Assembly: GCF_000003815.2 (NCBI RefSeq)
Contig: NC_049990.1
Location: 6,050,635 to 6,114,634, forward strand
Direction: 5' to 3'
Source of the DNA: Branchiostoma floridae
Taxonomy: Eukaryota; Chordata; Leptocardii; Amphioxiformes; Branchiostomatidae
DNA length: 64,000 bases
The notes under the pieces are model-generated. The model was not told where the DNA came from. It saw only the letters and a program-made list of their open reading frames with translations, and did no database searches. This document shows, piece after piece, positions 1 through 10,093 of this stretch (position 1 is the first letter of the stretch; each line of letters starts with the position of its first letter). The position numbers were made by a program, and so were the translations under genes.

Positions 1-50
1 TCATGTTTTTCTTTCTTTCTCCGTAGTTTTTCCCTGGTTATAAAGCAGTG

Positions 51-93
51 ATGATGTGGCGACTGTTGGTGCTGGCTGCTGTTGTTCGCTACG
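51..93 (+). CDS. Exon 1: signal peptide start
   Basis: Two ATG codons in tandem at 51 and 54 are followed by a hydrophobic run and end on a consensus donor (gtgagt at 94), phase 1. A pyrimidine tract ending in ccgtag at 26 suggests this exon begins at 27 with a short 5' UTR. Confidence 0.75.
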
Positions 94-3000
94 GTGAGTG
101 TTGATGCCGACGCTTAAATGATATTCTTTCGCCATTCTGAAGACACAAAGCTAGCTAGCTCTCGTGTGCCATGACACCGCTACATTGAAGATCAAACATT
201 ATCGATGACTTCTCAGGAATGTCTTGAACATCTATAGATATCTATTAATGCTGCTTTAGATGTTAAATCCACTCGTGTTAAGTGTTATGTGACGGAACTA
301 TTCGAGGTGACATTCAATGAAAAGTGTTATTTCTCTAAGTGAAATGCCCTTCCTTTGCAGTAAAAACGAATTATTTGAGTAACAATGTACATCTTTTTTT
401 TTAATGGAAAAAAACGTGATATCGCCAAAACAAATTCTTCTCCAAAATCACTGTGTATGTGTCAATGTTTCTAACTGGGAATCAAGTTGTGAAACAACTG
501 TATGTACACTCAACTTAAAGAATTGTTCTGTCCACGAGCTACTTACTTTACTAGTAGGTTGCATTTGATGTAAAGCTGTATACTATGCTGTAGGGATTCT
601 ATTGGCCTGGCTTAGGGATTTTATGAAGTTCTTTCTATTTTCCAGGTTCATCACAAGTCTATTGGCCTGGCTACGGGGGAGGTACGTTGTTTTTTTTCAG
701 TCCATACTTTCACAGACTCACAGCACGAAAAAGAACATTTAAGCAAACTGTCCGAACTCCGGGAATATTTAAGCAGAGATTACAGTGTTCTAAATGCCAC
801 TTAAACTAAAATGTGACCTTTCCGCAACTTTCTCGTATTCAAATACATCTTAAAACTTTACATAAACTTTAAGCATTCTTATATTTGCCGTATAGATGGA
901 CCCGGTATTACTGAAGTACCCAAAACATGTACAGGCTTTGACACTGACTGTACCTTCATTCAGTATCAATTTTCCTAAAAGACTATATAGTCATTTCTGT
1001 AAAACAGCAGACAATGTGTATTGTAGAAGACGTTTCAGACCAGCTATGGATGTGATTAAACATTGAGCCTACAAGTATGCATATGGGTCCTTTGGTCCCC
1101 AAAGGGGGTTATTTAACGTTCATATATACTAATAACCATTAGTCACTACTATTATCTGTGACAATCAGAGGATGAAATATGTCTGAACCTGGCACAAATT
1201 CCACGTCAGAAAAAAAAGTACGTGGACGTGGCCGGCAAAGGAGCTCGAGTAGAAAAAAAAACCATACAGCTTTTGCTACCGCAAACCAGTTACAACCAAG
1301 TATTAAGGACAATTGAACATGTTTTGTTTGCCAAACAGTTCTGTCACCAACGCAAGACTGTTGTCTGTCACAGTCATTGTTTTCCTATCATACGGACCGC
1401 TAACTCAAGGTCCAGAGAACATGACTCGCTCTTTTAAAGCCTGGCAGTTCTCGACTCAGGCATAACGTGACACGGCAGAACGCTGCACGGCAAATCTTTC
1501 ACTGCAAACGAGCCAAGCTGATTCGGTGGATGAAGAAAGAAACATGCAGGCTCTTATCTTGTCATGTGACGTATACAAAGTTACATTGCGTGATTTTGCA
1601 GGCCTTGACACATCTTTCTAAAGGTTGTTTTTCTCGTCTTCTAGTGTTGTTTTTCTCGTCTACTAGTGTCTTATACGTCTGACATAGTCCACTGGACGTG
1701 AACTGTTGGAAAATGTTTGGTCTTTGAATAAAAATAGTTAAAGTTTAACTTAAATTCCTTCCCACACCAGATATTGCATAGGGCAGCACCCATCTCCGTT
1801 TCGATAGCCCTTGGGCCACACAACATTGTGCATCACTACAACGGGGGGGGGGGGTCCACTGGAAGTGGTGTACATGCTTTCAACTACCGTACTCTTTCAC
1901 AAATGCTGGGTGCCAAGCAGAGAAAGCGGTATGTACCAAGTTTTTGTATGACTCGGCTGGAGTCGGTGTCACGACCTAACGAATGCATGGCGAACACCCT
2001 TACTCTACAAGGTTAGGCTCCGGCTGTTTTCTTAGCGTTTTTTAGTCGTTTTTATCGGGATTTCTACTATGTATTTTATCTTGCTGTGTCAAAACCTGGC
2101 GTACTTCAAGAAAAATGACAGAAAGACCGATAAAAACGATTAAAAAACGTTAAAATAACAGCCGGAGCCTAATCTCTGCTTGGAGAGTAGAACACTCTAC
2201 TCACTCGGCCATTACACCGGTGGATGAAAGAAGATAAGTACGTATCAACATGACTGTTTTTCTGTTGTGCAGATGACAGTTGCCCGTGGGGGTATTGTGA
2301 AAATGGCGGCACGTGTTGGCCCGGCGAGGATGGCGCGAGGGACACCTGCGAATGTCCGTATGGCTATTCTGGACAGAACTGTGAAACACGGGGTAGGTTG
2401 GTTGGTTGGTTTGTTGGTTGGTTCGTTGAAATCTTTACTTATTAGAAAATACCACTTTTTATTGAGGTTAGCTTTATCAAATGACATTCACACGTGCATT
2501 CAGGCAAAACGATATGCTAGAGTCGACCTTACATGTTTGTAAACCTGGAACAGAATGACAGAAATAAGGGTTGACAACAACTTACGTCCTGGCCAATGAC
2601 CACTGAAAACTATTATGTGTACCTCAATACATCATGACAGGAAATGAAGGCGCACTCGGAACTACTAGTATAAGATGGCTTATTCTGTTGGCACCAATAT
2701 CAATCTCCAAGCAGAAGTACCTTTAGCAAACGCACAAAACATCGCCAAATACAAAAAAAAAGATCCCAGACAATGAGGTACTGATAGTTTCTTCTCTATT
2801 TCCCATCACAGACTGCTCTACAGTGTTCATCACCACATGGGACCAGAGCGCGCCCGTGTCCGGTAATAATGACGGCGTCCTGGGCCTCTACATCCGCCAA
2901 GCCGACCAGTACGCACGGAGGGACGTCTACAAGAAGTTCGACGCGGATCTCTGGCTGTTCTACATGTCGGAAGATTGGAACTGGGTGGTGGGGGAGTCCG

Positions 3001-6000
3001 TGGGATCCTATCCCGTGCGCATGGAAGCGCGACACTCGGCGACTTACCCCGACCAGACGGAAGGACGGTTCTTCCTATGGAGCGCTGACGGCTGGGTGAA
3101 TGAGCCCAACCTCGAAATACGCTGCAGCGTTGGTCAGTTGAATTTTATGGTGTTGTTGACGTGTTTTTAAGTCAATTAATTGTTTATACCATGGTTTTGT
3201 GCTTGTAGCTTTCCAGTTTAGCATATCAGTGTCATGCACGGATTACATGATTTTTGGTACGTTGATTTGTGTTAAATGCGTTACATGCATGAGTAGTATA
3301 GTCTCTACCACACTCCGGGTCGCTGGAAAAAGGAACAGCGCGCGACACGCTGTCCCCTAGCCGGCTATAGTTCTCTGGCTGGCTTACTCCTCTATTTTTT
3401 CCATTTCTATCGTTTTCCAGCGACCCGGAGTGTGGTAGAGACTATGAGTAGTATACGTATCAAGGAAACACAAACGACGAAATCACTTGTGCCTACAAAA
3501 AGCCGGACAAAGATTTGTGCTCTGGAAAATACTTTTTGTTTTTATTCGGATCTGTCCAATTTACATTAATGTGTGATACTGTGATACCTCCTAAAATCAG
3601 CATTGCTGCCTGTGATGTATTGTGTCGTTGTAATTTAAACAACATAGAAACGTGTCTACTTTTCACGCAGACCCGCCCTGTGACTCGGTCCTGTGCCAAA
3701 ATGGCGGCGACTGCATCACGCACGACAACTACTGGGACAGCGACCCGTTCTACAGCTGCGCATGCGTGGCTGGATTCAACGGGACACACTGCGAGAACAG
3801 TGAGTACTTAATTAATTACCTCTGCGTATGGAGGTTTTGTTCTCGGTGTGTCGGTTTGTCTGCCTTTTCGTTTGTTTGCTTGCTTGTGTGACCGTAGTTA
3901 TTTGAATACAGTTCAAAACAACGATCGCAATACTGTTGACGTCAGGTGCCCTAATTCTAAGTGAGTCATAGCGGTCATTCGAATCTAACGAATGCTGCAG
4001 TCCGGACTCGAAATTCAAAGACGTGTGTTGGTTTGCCAGAACGACGTTTAGCAGTTGATAATGTTACTGATATTACATATTACCAAACAAACGATTGGAC
4101 AACACATATGACATGTAGGAACAAGAAAAGCCCTGCTGCAGTACCTTAGAAAGCCGTTAGGAGGCCCGTATTCGCGAAATCAAGCGTACCCTTCGTTTTG
4201 GTTTTATCGACATCAACATAGCCATGTACCCATGTAATATACATAATAAAGATCCATTGACATCTTCTCTATGCTGTCCACAAATTTCTCTGAAGACATA
4301 ATATTCTTGACGCCTGTAACTGTTTCTATTGTTGTTGATAGATGTCATTGATGAATGTGCATCCAATCCGTGCTTCAATGGCGCCACGTGTGTGGACGGC
4401 GCCGACTCTTACACCTGCGAGTGCATCTTCGGTTCGATGGGGACTCACTGCGAGCGAGGTGAGAACTAGCTTCAACTCGCTAAATATTTCAAGGATGGAC
4501 GATATCTTCATCTTTATGTTGCTATAGTCTTGTAATTCATAGACTTTGACCGGTGAACACAGCGGTCTCTGTGGTCCTTAACAAATTATGCAAAATTGAT
4601 TGTGTCTTTTCATCATTTCCTTTCTATTCAGTGTTGCCCTATTTTCGAGAACAGTTCCTCCAATACGAGGTAAACCCAACTGCGGTAAGACACACTAAAG
4701 TTGATATTTGATATGGAATGGCGTAGAATCTAAATGTATGTACTGCATGTAACACTTGGCAACATATAGAGTTAGAGTTTATGACAATTACAGCGTCGCA
4801 AAGTCATGGGACTGTAATATATTAATGTTCTTTGGGACCATGCCAAAACGATCATGGAAACGTAACCGTCCAAAGTAGAATAAAAAGGGGTAAGCAACGG
4901 AAAAGATTGTAGGGTAATATGGACGAGCATGGCACCAAGCGAATGATATAAAGAGGAACACAAAACCGAGAAAACTGGAGGGAACTGGCTGTCAGATCCG
5001 CTATGGTGCCTGGACGGCCAAATAGGTTATGGGATAGATGCGTTGAGATGAGAGACAAATTATTACATACTTTGTTGTTTTGTCGATAAAAGAGTATGCT
5101 TGCATATGGCATAACAGGTTTCTATTTTTTTTCTAGGCTCCCATTGAGTGCTTCGTGTGTGACGCAAGTCATGGCCACTGTGACGTGGACCAATCAACGC
5201 TGTCCGAGGAGTTTCGGAACAACACCAACACAACACAGGCTTGTAGCAGCGGTGCGTGCTGGGTAAGTAATGGCAGCAGGTAGCGCAAAGTGAATTGGTT
5301 GAATGTCATCTACGCAAGAAAGCGCAAATGTATCTGGACTTACTCGATGATCTTGTGGTTTTGTGCTGTTGGATTAACATATAAAGTTTCTGAGTTCGAC
5401 TCTAGCAGGCCCCCATGTTAGCCCTCGTAAACGGCACTTAAATTTCCTATCTTGACTCAAGAAAGACGTCCCTCAAACAAGGGACGTCAGGGTCCTTTGT
5501 CTGAGGAGAGCCACATTAAGAAACACATTAAAGAACCCACTACGCTTATCGAAACTGGTCGATACAACAATTTAGATGATACGAAATATATTAAGCAACT
5601 TGATAAATTCTCTAAAGAGTCAGATGTTTCTGATAGCATCTTTCCTTGGTGACTAAGAATGGATGTCAGTGTTCAGGACATAGTGCACAGTTTCAATTCT
5701 CTTCTGATTTTCCAACGTTATAGGTCGTCCGAACGGCCGCCGTCAGCGACCAGCTGGTATCCTACCAACGTTCGTGTGAGTACAACAACATGGAGTGTGA
5801 CGACATCTTCGCTCTGGAGAACTGTCAGGAAGATGCCGATGGGACCAAGGTAACCACCTTGTCTCGGTGTATACTATGTTATTAGTAGGGCTGGGTATCG
5901 GTACAGCGTACCGGTGCAAAACCGGTTTTTCTTATTGGACCGGTCCAGAAAAACCGGACCTGAAAAAATTAGGTGGACCGGATGTTGGACCGATTAGAAA

Positions 6001-7081
6001 ATTAACAGCTTATTTTATCAGGCATTCACACGTTTTGGCGCTTGTAGGTGGAAGAAAATAACAAGAGTGAAGTAGAGTAGAGTTTATAGTAATTTCTACC
6101 AAGTTTTACAGCCAATCGCACAGGTGCAGTTAGTGTTGAAGGATTTTAAAACGCCGGTGTAAGTCTAATTCTCCACCAAACAGATCTATTTGTAGTAAAA
6201 TGGACCATTGGTATGAATCATACTGCATCAGGTCCAGGTTCAGGTCCGGACCTGGACCTGATCCTTTGGACCTGAACCGGACCTGGACCTGAATTTTTTG
6301 TACCGGTACCCAGCCCTAGTTATTAGGCTCGTCCCGGTGGTGTTGCCAAAAACAGCATTCTGTGAAGGGCAAGAAGAGGTCATAGCCACCAAAGTACATC
6401 TCTATGGACTTCGCACCTGAGGCCTCGCCAAAATCTTCTTGGGTGGATCTAAAAGCTCCTTGGTCCTAACAAAAAATGGCGCTACGACACAAGCAAAAGC
6501 AGGAGACCGTTTTGATATATTCACGACGAACATTGATACCAAAGACAAAGTTTGCGGTGTTTGAATATGGACAAAAAAGTGATAATGTATTGTAAATTCA
6601 ATCAACTTTTATAGACAGTTTAAGTCCCCTCAAAGATGACCGAATTCAAAATATCACATTTAAATTTAAAATTTAACATTCAATTTGTGGGAGAACGGGA
6701 ATGTTGGTTTTTCACTTGTTCTAAAATTTAGATACAAGTTTGTAGTTGGAACAATTCTGTTACGTTACGGTAACGTTAGTAACGTAATGAAAAGTTCTAT
6801 TCGCGTCGCAATGGTTTCGCGTTGGTGTGAAACTGACACAGCCCTCCTTTCATTTTCGCGATGTCCGCAAAGGCGTCAACATAAATTTCAAAATCTACAA
6901 TAATTTCTGGCATAACTTCCAGGTTTGCTACAGGTGCTGTACCGCCAATGAGTGCAACGGCTATATGCTGACGGGGGAGGCGGTGTTTGTGCTCCCAGAC
7001 TCCGGCGGACCTGTTTACATCGCCTCGCAGTGGTTGATGATGATGATGATCGGCTCCCTGTCTGCCATCGTCAACGGATAG
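51..7081 (+). CDS. EGF / unnamed module / EGF / EGF / LU-domain cell-surface protein
   Basis: Ten exons join in frame: 51-93, 646-681, 2273-2392, 2812-3132, 3671-3799, 4342-4458, 4632-4684, 5137-5262, 5724-5849, 6923-7081 (1230 nt, 409 residues plus TAG). Every border is GT/AG. A hydrophobic start ([12 protein letters not shown]) fits a signal peptide. Three EGF domains with six cysteines each flank one module of about 107 residues that I cannot name. A Ly6/uPAR (LU) domain follows, with IECFVC near its start and CCTANECN at its end, and then a hydrophobic tail ([14 protein letters not shown]) that could be a GPI signal. The first modules sit on phase 1-1 exons, which suits exon shuffling. 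EGF plus LU suggests adhesion or ligand binding at the cell surface; this is inference. No orthologue is recognised. A further 5' UTR exon is likely, since an acceptor (ctccgtag) ends at 26. Confidence 0.85.
646..681 (+). CDS. Exon 2: short aromatic-rich linker
   Basis: Acceptor tttccag ends at 645 and donor gtacgt starts at 682, both phase 1. The 12 codons read [13 protein letters not shown] decayed copy of its middle lies about 60 bp upstream in the intron. Confidence 0.7.
1774..2220 (-). repeat. SINE-like repeat, interrupted by a MITE
   Basis: Shares long stretches with 32340-32606 (GGCAGCACCCATCTCC, GTGGGCCACACA, CTAAGCAGAGAAAGC, CACGACCTAA). Its end, read on the minus strand, resembles a tRNA head with A- and B-box-like words. 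The 2013-2172 element splits it. It also holds a run of ten G near 1846. Confidence 0.5.
2013..2172. mobile_element. 160-bp MITE with about 53-bp imperfect terminal inverted repeats
   Basis: Begins TTAGGCTCCGGCTGTT and ends with its exact reverse complement. The repeat extends imperfectly inward through the GTTTTTTAGTCGTTTTTATCGG-like part. It sits inside the SINE-like repeat above. No clear target duplication. Confidence 0.7.
2273..2392 (+). CDS. Exon 3: EGF domain 1
   Basis: Phase 1-1 exon. Six cysteines in EGF spacing, with YCENGGTCW and [13 protein letters not shown] as landmarks. It lacks the D-x-D/N-E start of calcium-binding EGF domains. Confidence 0.88.
2812..3132 (+). CDS. Exon 4: unnamed module of about 107 residues
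   Basis: A single phase 1-1 exon of 321 nt. It begins [10 protein letters not shown] and ends EIRCSV, so one cysteine stands at each end. Between them are aromatic-rich stretches: [38 protein letters not shown], and later [10 protein letters not shown]. Base composition is much richer in G+C than the flanking introns. I recall similar LYxR...W-V/I-G...W modules in secreted proteins of lancelets and other marine invertebrates but cannot name a family. Confidence 0.8.
3300..3443. mobile_element. 144-bp MITE with 31-bp perfect inverted repeats
   Basis: AGTCTCTACCACACTCCGGG... at 3300-3330 is matched perfectly in reverse complement at 3413-3443. The direct repeat ATGAGTAGTAT flanks it (3289-3299 and 3444-3454), an 11-bp target duplication, which is in the range of Mutator-like elements. 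It lies in intron 4 of the EGF/LU gene. Confidence 0.75.
3671..3799 (+). CDS. Exon 5: EGF domain 2
   Basis: Phase 1-1 exon starting at acceptor cacgcag and ending at donor gtgagt. Landmarks are [12 protein letters not shown] and [13 protein letters not shown]. The loop between cysteines 3 and 4 is long ([12 protein letters not shown]). Confidence 0.88.
4342..4458 (+). CDS. Exon 6: calcium-binding type EGF domain 3
   Basis: Phase 1-1 exon. [16 protein letters not shown] carries the D-x-D-E-C start, and [10 protein letters not shown] carries the aromatic residue after the hydroxylation-type position, as in Ca2+-binding EGF domains. Confidence 0.9.
4632..4684 (+). CDS. Exon 7: linker before the LU domain
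   Basis: Starts phase 1 and ends phase 0. It encodes about 18 residues ([18 protein letters not shown]). Two donors, at 4670 (gtaaac) and 4685 (gtaaga), are both in phase, so the last five residues may be optional. The change from phase 1 to phase 0 marks the join between the EGF part and the LU part. Confidence 0.7.
5137..5262 (+). CDS. Exon 8: LU domain, first part
   Basis: Phase 0-0 exon of 42 codons. [14 protein letters not shown] gives the first three cysteines of a three-finger LU fold and QACSSGACW two more. NNTNTT holds N-glycosylation-type sites. Confidence 0.82.
5400..5560 (+). repeat. SINE tail fragment
   Basis: Resembles the 3' half of the SINE at 23384-23660: GTCCCTC...AGGACGT..., then GGAGAGCCACATTAAG, then ACATTAAAGAACCC. 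The tRNA head is not seen. Confidence 0.4.
5724..5849 (+). CDS. Exon 9: LU domain, middle part
   Basis: Phase 0-0 exon of 42 codons, beginning [18 protein letters not shown] and containing three cysteines (RSC, MEC, ENC). The donor gtaacc follows DGTK. Confidence 0.82.
5886..6318 (+). mobile_element. hAT-type MITE, 433 bp, copy A
   Basis: Starts TAGGGCTGGGTATCGGTAC and ends GTACCGGTACCCAGCCCTA. Flanked by the perfect 8-bp direct repeat GTTATTAG (5878-5885 and 6319-6326), the target-site length of hAT transposases. It has GGTCC-rich ends and no transposase. It sits in the last intron of the EGF/LU gene. Confidence 0.88.
6923..7081 (+). CDS. Exon 10: LU domain end and hydrophobic tail
   Basis: Acceptor ttccag ends at 6922. 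[13 protein letters not shown] closes the LU fold with the CC...CN signature. After a polar spacer the protein ends in a hydrophobic run with four methionines (ATG repeated four times, 7037-7048) and stops at TAG. This suits a GPI-attachment signal better than a TM helix with a cytosolic tail. Confidence 0.85.
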   Translation, partial: VCYRCCTANECNGYMLTGEAVFVLPDSGGPVYIASQWLMMMMIGSLSAIVNG

Positions 7082-7701
7082 GACAGCAACCCAGTCGGCA
7101 AAACATCGGAGCTTGTCGCCATCTACTCGATCTGACCTCGGGAGTTTTCGTTAAACATCGGAATCAACCGAAGCTGGGATCAGACTTATTACTTGCATAT
7201 TTCATTTATGTCAGGGTAGAGATAGCGATCTGGTAGACATCCCGATTGATGTCTCTAAATTTTACGATAATCACCTGAAAGACAGTCAGAAGTTTTCGTC
7301 ACTTTTAATAGACCAATGGATTGACTTGAGGCAAAGGATTTATAAATGGGAGGTCAAACATTTTTCCCGCTATGATCGTAATATCTATCAGACATTATGT
7401 TTGTTGTGGCGTGTGTTTGAGTGATGATGCTGTTCGTCTCTGACGTACCTTTAACTTGATATCAAACTGATTGTGTGATTTTATTCATACATAATATTTT
7501 ATATCACGTGACCACTGTAGTCATTTAGTCATTTTTTCATATTATTTGATGCAGATGCGACGTACTCTTTTGTGGAGGGAACCCGTAGACGAATGTAACA
7601 GCTGTTTTTGTGAGAATATTGTGATGACGTTTCCATATATACCAGGATATCGACTTAAAAAGATATAAAGCTTTCGTTTTAGTGCCAGTTATAATATTAG
7701 T

Positions 7702-7952
7702 GGTGTCTCACTGCACTTGGCGCACCGGTGTGGCACTGTGGGGTTTGAAAGATTACTCAACGAATTTCAGAGAACAAATTTTCTTACGTTTTGTGTTTTG
7801 TTGTCATTTAAGTCATACTTAAAAATTATGTACATTTGTATTACGCAATAGCTAAATGATTTTTAAAAATCGGCCAAAAATTACAGTGTCCTAGTGAACG
7901 AGCCCCGCAGTGCCGCAACGGTGCGGTGCCCCAAGTGCAAGGAGATACCACC
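7702..7952. mobile_element. 251-bp inverted-repeat element, family of 40203-40449
   Basis: Begins GGTGTCTCACTGCACTTGG and ends with the near reverse complement. Core AACGAATTTCAGAGA...ACAAATTTTCTTAC is shared with the copy at 40203-40449. Confidence 0.65.
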
Positions 7953-8300
7953 TTGTCACACTGAGTTTGAGTTTATTGAGATACCCTTTCGCTTTAGATA
8001 TTATATTTTTATTTAGATACCCTTTACACTGTCATGCAGCACTTTGCAACATTGAGTAAGTTTTGTTTAACGCACTTCAAGATAAACGTACCTGACAGCC
8101 CGAGTACTACTTTCTTTCAATGATGGCGCCGATCGATTTACACCTAGTCAGGTTATTCCTACCACCATAGCACAAGTACAAACATTATTAGTGTCACTCC
8201 GCGTCTAAAAGCTGCCCACAAGTTACTTCCGGGTACTAGTATAGGCTAAGTCCACGTCAGCAAAAACAATGGACCCGACTCTTAATTCTACAACAACTGA

Positions 8301-8306
8301 AATAAA
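8301..8306 (+). terminator. Candidate polyadenylation signal AATAAA
   Basis: AATAAA in the sequence aactgaaataaagtttctg, 1.2 kb after the stop codon of the EGF/LU gene. The assignment to that gene is inference. Confidence 0.3.
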
Positions 8307-8464
8307 GTTTCTGAAGAAATACCATGGAGTATCTTTCTTTACTACCTAGTTGTGAATACAGCTTGAAGATATTTGTTTACGAAGGTTTGAAGTGGTTATA
8401 GAACTGTAGAACGTTGCGAGGGCGTGACGATGAGTCATACATTACATGTACATTCAAGTCCTTG

Positions 8465-8664
8465 GTACAGTCAAACCTGCCCCAACAGACCATTCGGGGG
8501 AGCCGATAAAGTTTGGTCGTTATGGACAGGTGATCACTATTCCCAGGATTGGTACGACTTGGGATTAATAGAGAAAAGTTATGTAAGGCACCACCAGAAA
8601 TGTTGATATTGGCCAGGCGATCCTTGTGTAAATATGGTCACCTGTACAGGTTTCACAGTACAAT
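8465..8664. mobile_element. Probable MITE with TACAGTCAAACCTG-like ends
   Basis: Left end TACAGTCAAACCTGCC and right end CAGGTTTCACAGTA are imperfect reverse complements. Inner words such as ATGGACAGGTGATCAC and TATGGTCACCTGTACAG are typical of an element common in marine invertebrates (from memory). Confidence 0.4.
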
Positions 8665-8930
8665 ACAATAACGGTACAACGTTCCCTGCAGCCTCTACCA
8701 GGCTCCAAAGGTCGCTGATTGATGGTAGAAATTAGCCAAATAAAACAGAAAACATACCAGAGGAGTTAGATAGCCGATTAGTACAGTTTGCGGCCACGTA
8801 ATTAAATCCTACTGGGCTTTAATTCCTAACTTGGCGAAACTCGCATATTCGACCAGGCGAGAGCCTGGTAGGGAATACTATACCCCACCCCCTCCATGAG
8901 TTTTTGTACAACGAACACATGTCTACGCAC

Positions 8931-9029
8931 CTTCTCCACGCCTTTATACACAGTAGAGGTGGCTCCTACACCCAGGGGATCGCTCAGTCTCCACACAAAG
9001 CTTGGCGAACTCCGTAGCTGTCCTCCCAT
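8931..9029 (-). CDS. First coding exon of a TBK1/IKK-epsilon-like kinase (orphan exon)
   Basis: On the minus strand ATG (9029-9027, context CAAAATGG) opens 33 codons that end exactly at a donor (GAGAAG then gtgcgt), phase 0. The peptide contains FVWRLSDPLGVGAT followed by STVYKGVEK. This matches the start of the kinase domain of TBK1 and IKBKE: the LW..SD.LGQGAT glycine-rich loop and then V[FY][RK]. The first coding exon of those genes ends near the same place. The second glycine of the usual G-Q-G is kept (GVGAT). Later kinase exons should lie at lower coordinates on this strand, but I found none down to position 1, so this may be the start of a gene that continues left of the window, with the EGF/LU gene in its intron, or a duplicated exon. 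Confidence 0.5.
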
Positions 9030-9062
9030 TTTGTACTGCGCAGTTCAACCCGGAAGTGACTT
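9030..9062 (-). promoter_or_regulatory. Possible promoter / 5' UTR of the kinase-like exon
   Basis: CCGGAAGTGAC at 9050-9060 (read on +) is a textbook ETS-family site and lies 21 bp upstream of the minus-strand ATG. No TATA box is seen. Such sites are common in TATA-less promoters; use here is inference. Confidence 0.3.
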
Positions 9063-9895
9063 GCATGTAGTTGTAACAACTCACCGTGTGAACTCGTTGA
9101 AAGCTGTTTAATGAAAAAAGCTTAGCATTACTCGAGATTGATATGGTTTGTTTAGTATGCCAGAAAGACATACCGCAACTACATGTATTTTAGTATTCTA
9201 TATACAAGAACAGAACCACTTAACGGTAATTTGATAAAGTGTGAAAAAAAGAGTCAATATGGCAGAAATCATATCTCACCTGTTGTTAACTGCAGTCTTT
9301 TAGGCCACAATCCGATTATCAACTCCAAAATGATCCTTCTTTGAAGAGTTGGAAGTCTACGAGTTACAGCGCCAACTTCTAGGCAACGGTCTAGTTTGAA
9401 CAGTAACGTACGTGCATGTAAGAATTGGAAAGGGAAACTATTATATACGACGCATGCTCCAAGCTACGGGGAATCCCCCAGGGGAATCCCATTTGTAACA
9501 CGCTGTTCAACACCTGTTCTAAACATTCTATGTAAAGGCATTTGAACTGCCGTATTTTTGTAGAATGCTGAAGGAAAAGGCTTTAAAAAATAGTTGTCTA
9601 AAGCAGTGTGGTTTAAAAAGAGTAAAAAAAAAGCCAACCTTCTTGGTTTAAGTGCAACTCAAGCGTAAATGGTTGACGTTGCTGAGTCACAAGTGCATGT
9701 GAGACGGGTTTGAAATGAGTCATTTCTGGCGACACACCTAATCGGGTATTTCCAGCTGACTGTACTGTCCCAGTTTAGGATTCAAGCCAAAATTTTTGTG
9801 TCGAAATGAAGTAACAAGATGAGTTTTGCTATTGCAAACCTGAAATTACAATGAAGATTTCCAGAGTCCAGAATATTGCTCAGCATACTAGTATA

Positions 9896-10093
9896 CTGTA
9901 AATGCCTATTAGTTCGTGGAGATTTAATTTCGCGGTAGCGGAAAAAGGACTTTTCTCGGTGATTTTAAGTTCGCGGTAGCACCATGCACTGTAGTCTCTT
10001 ACTGCCATGGAAAAATGTTCGCTGAGGTTTTAAGTTCGCGGTGAAGCGGCCACCGTGAAAATTAAACCACCGCGAAAGTTTCTGCATTTACAG
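9896..10093. mobile_element. TA-flanked MITE, copy 1
   Basis: CTGTAAATGC... to ...TGCATTTACAG with inner GCGGTGGTTTTAAGTTCGCGGT-type words and the marker CATGCACTGTAGTCTCTTA. A TA precedes it. One of six copies here. Confidence 0.8.

Larger units (their letters stand above)
7082..8306 (+). other. Probable 3' UTR and flank of the EGF/LU gene
   Basis: No coding signal seen. The first clear AATAAA after the stop is at 8301-8306. A 251-bp inverted-repeat element (7702-7952) lies inside, so either the element is in the UTR or the true end is nearer and uses a weaker signal. Confidence 0.35.

Noticed and set aside
5867-6061. Open frame [19 protein letters not shown] kept in both hAT MITE copies
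   Set aside because: It is built from the element's GGTCC/CCGGT repeats; conservation reflects recent copying, not coding.
6417-6465. 49-nt minus-strand segment with acceptor and donor, as a possible kinase exon
   Set aside because: Neither open frame resembles a kinase, and the frame starting in phase 0 would leave phase 1 with no partner.
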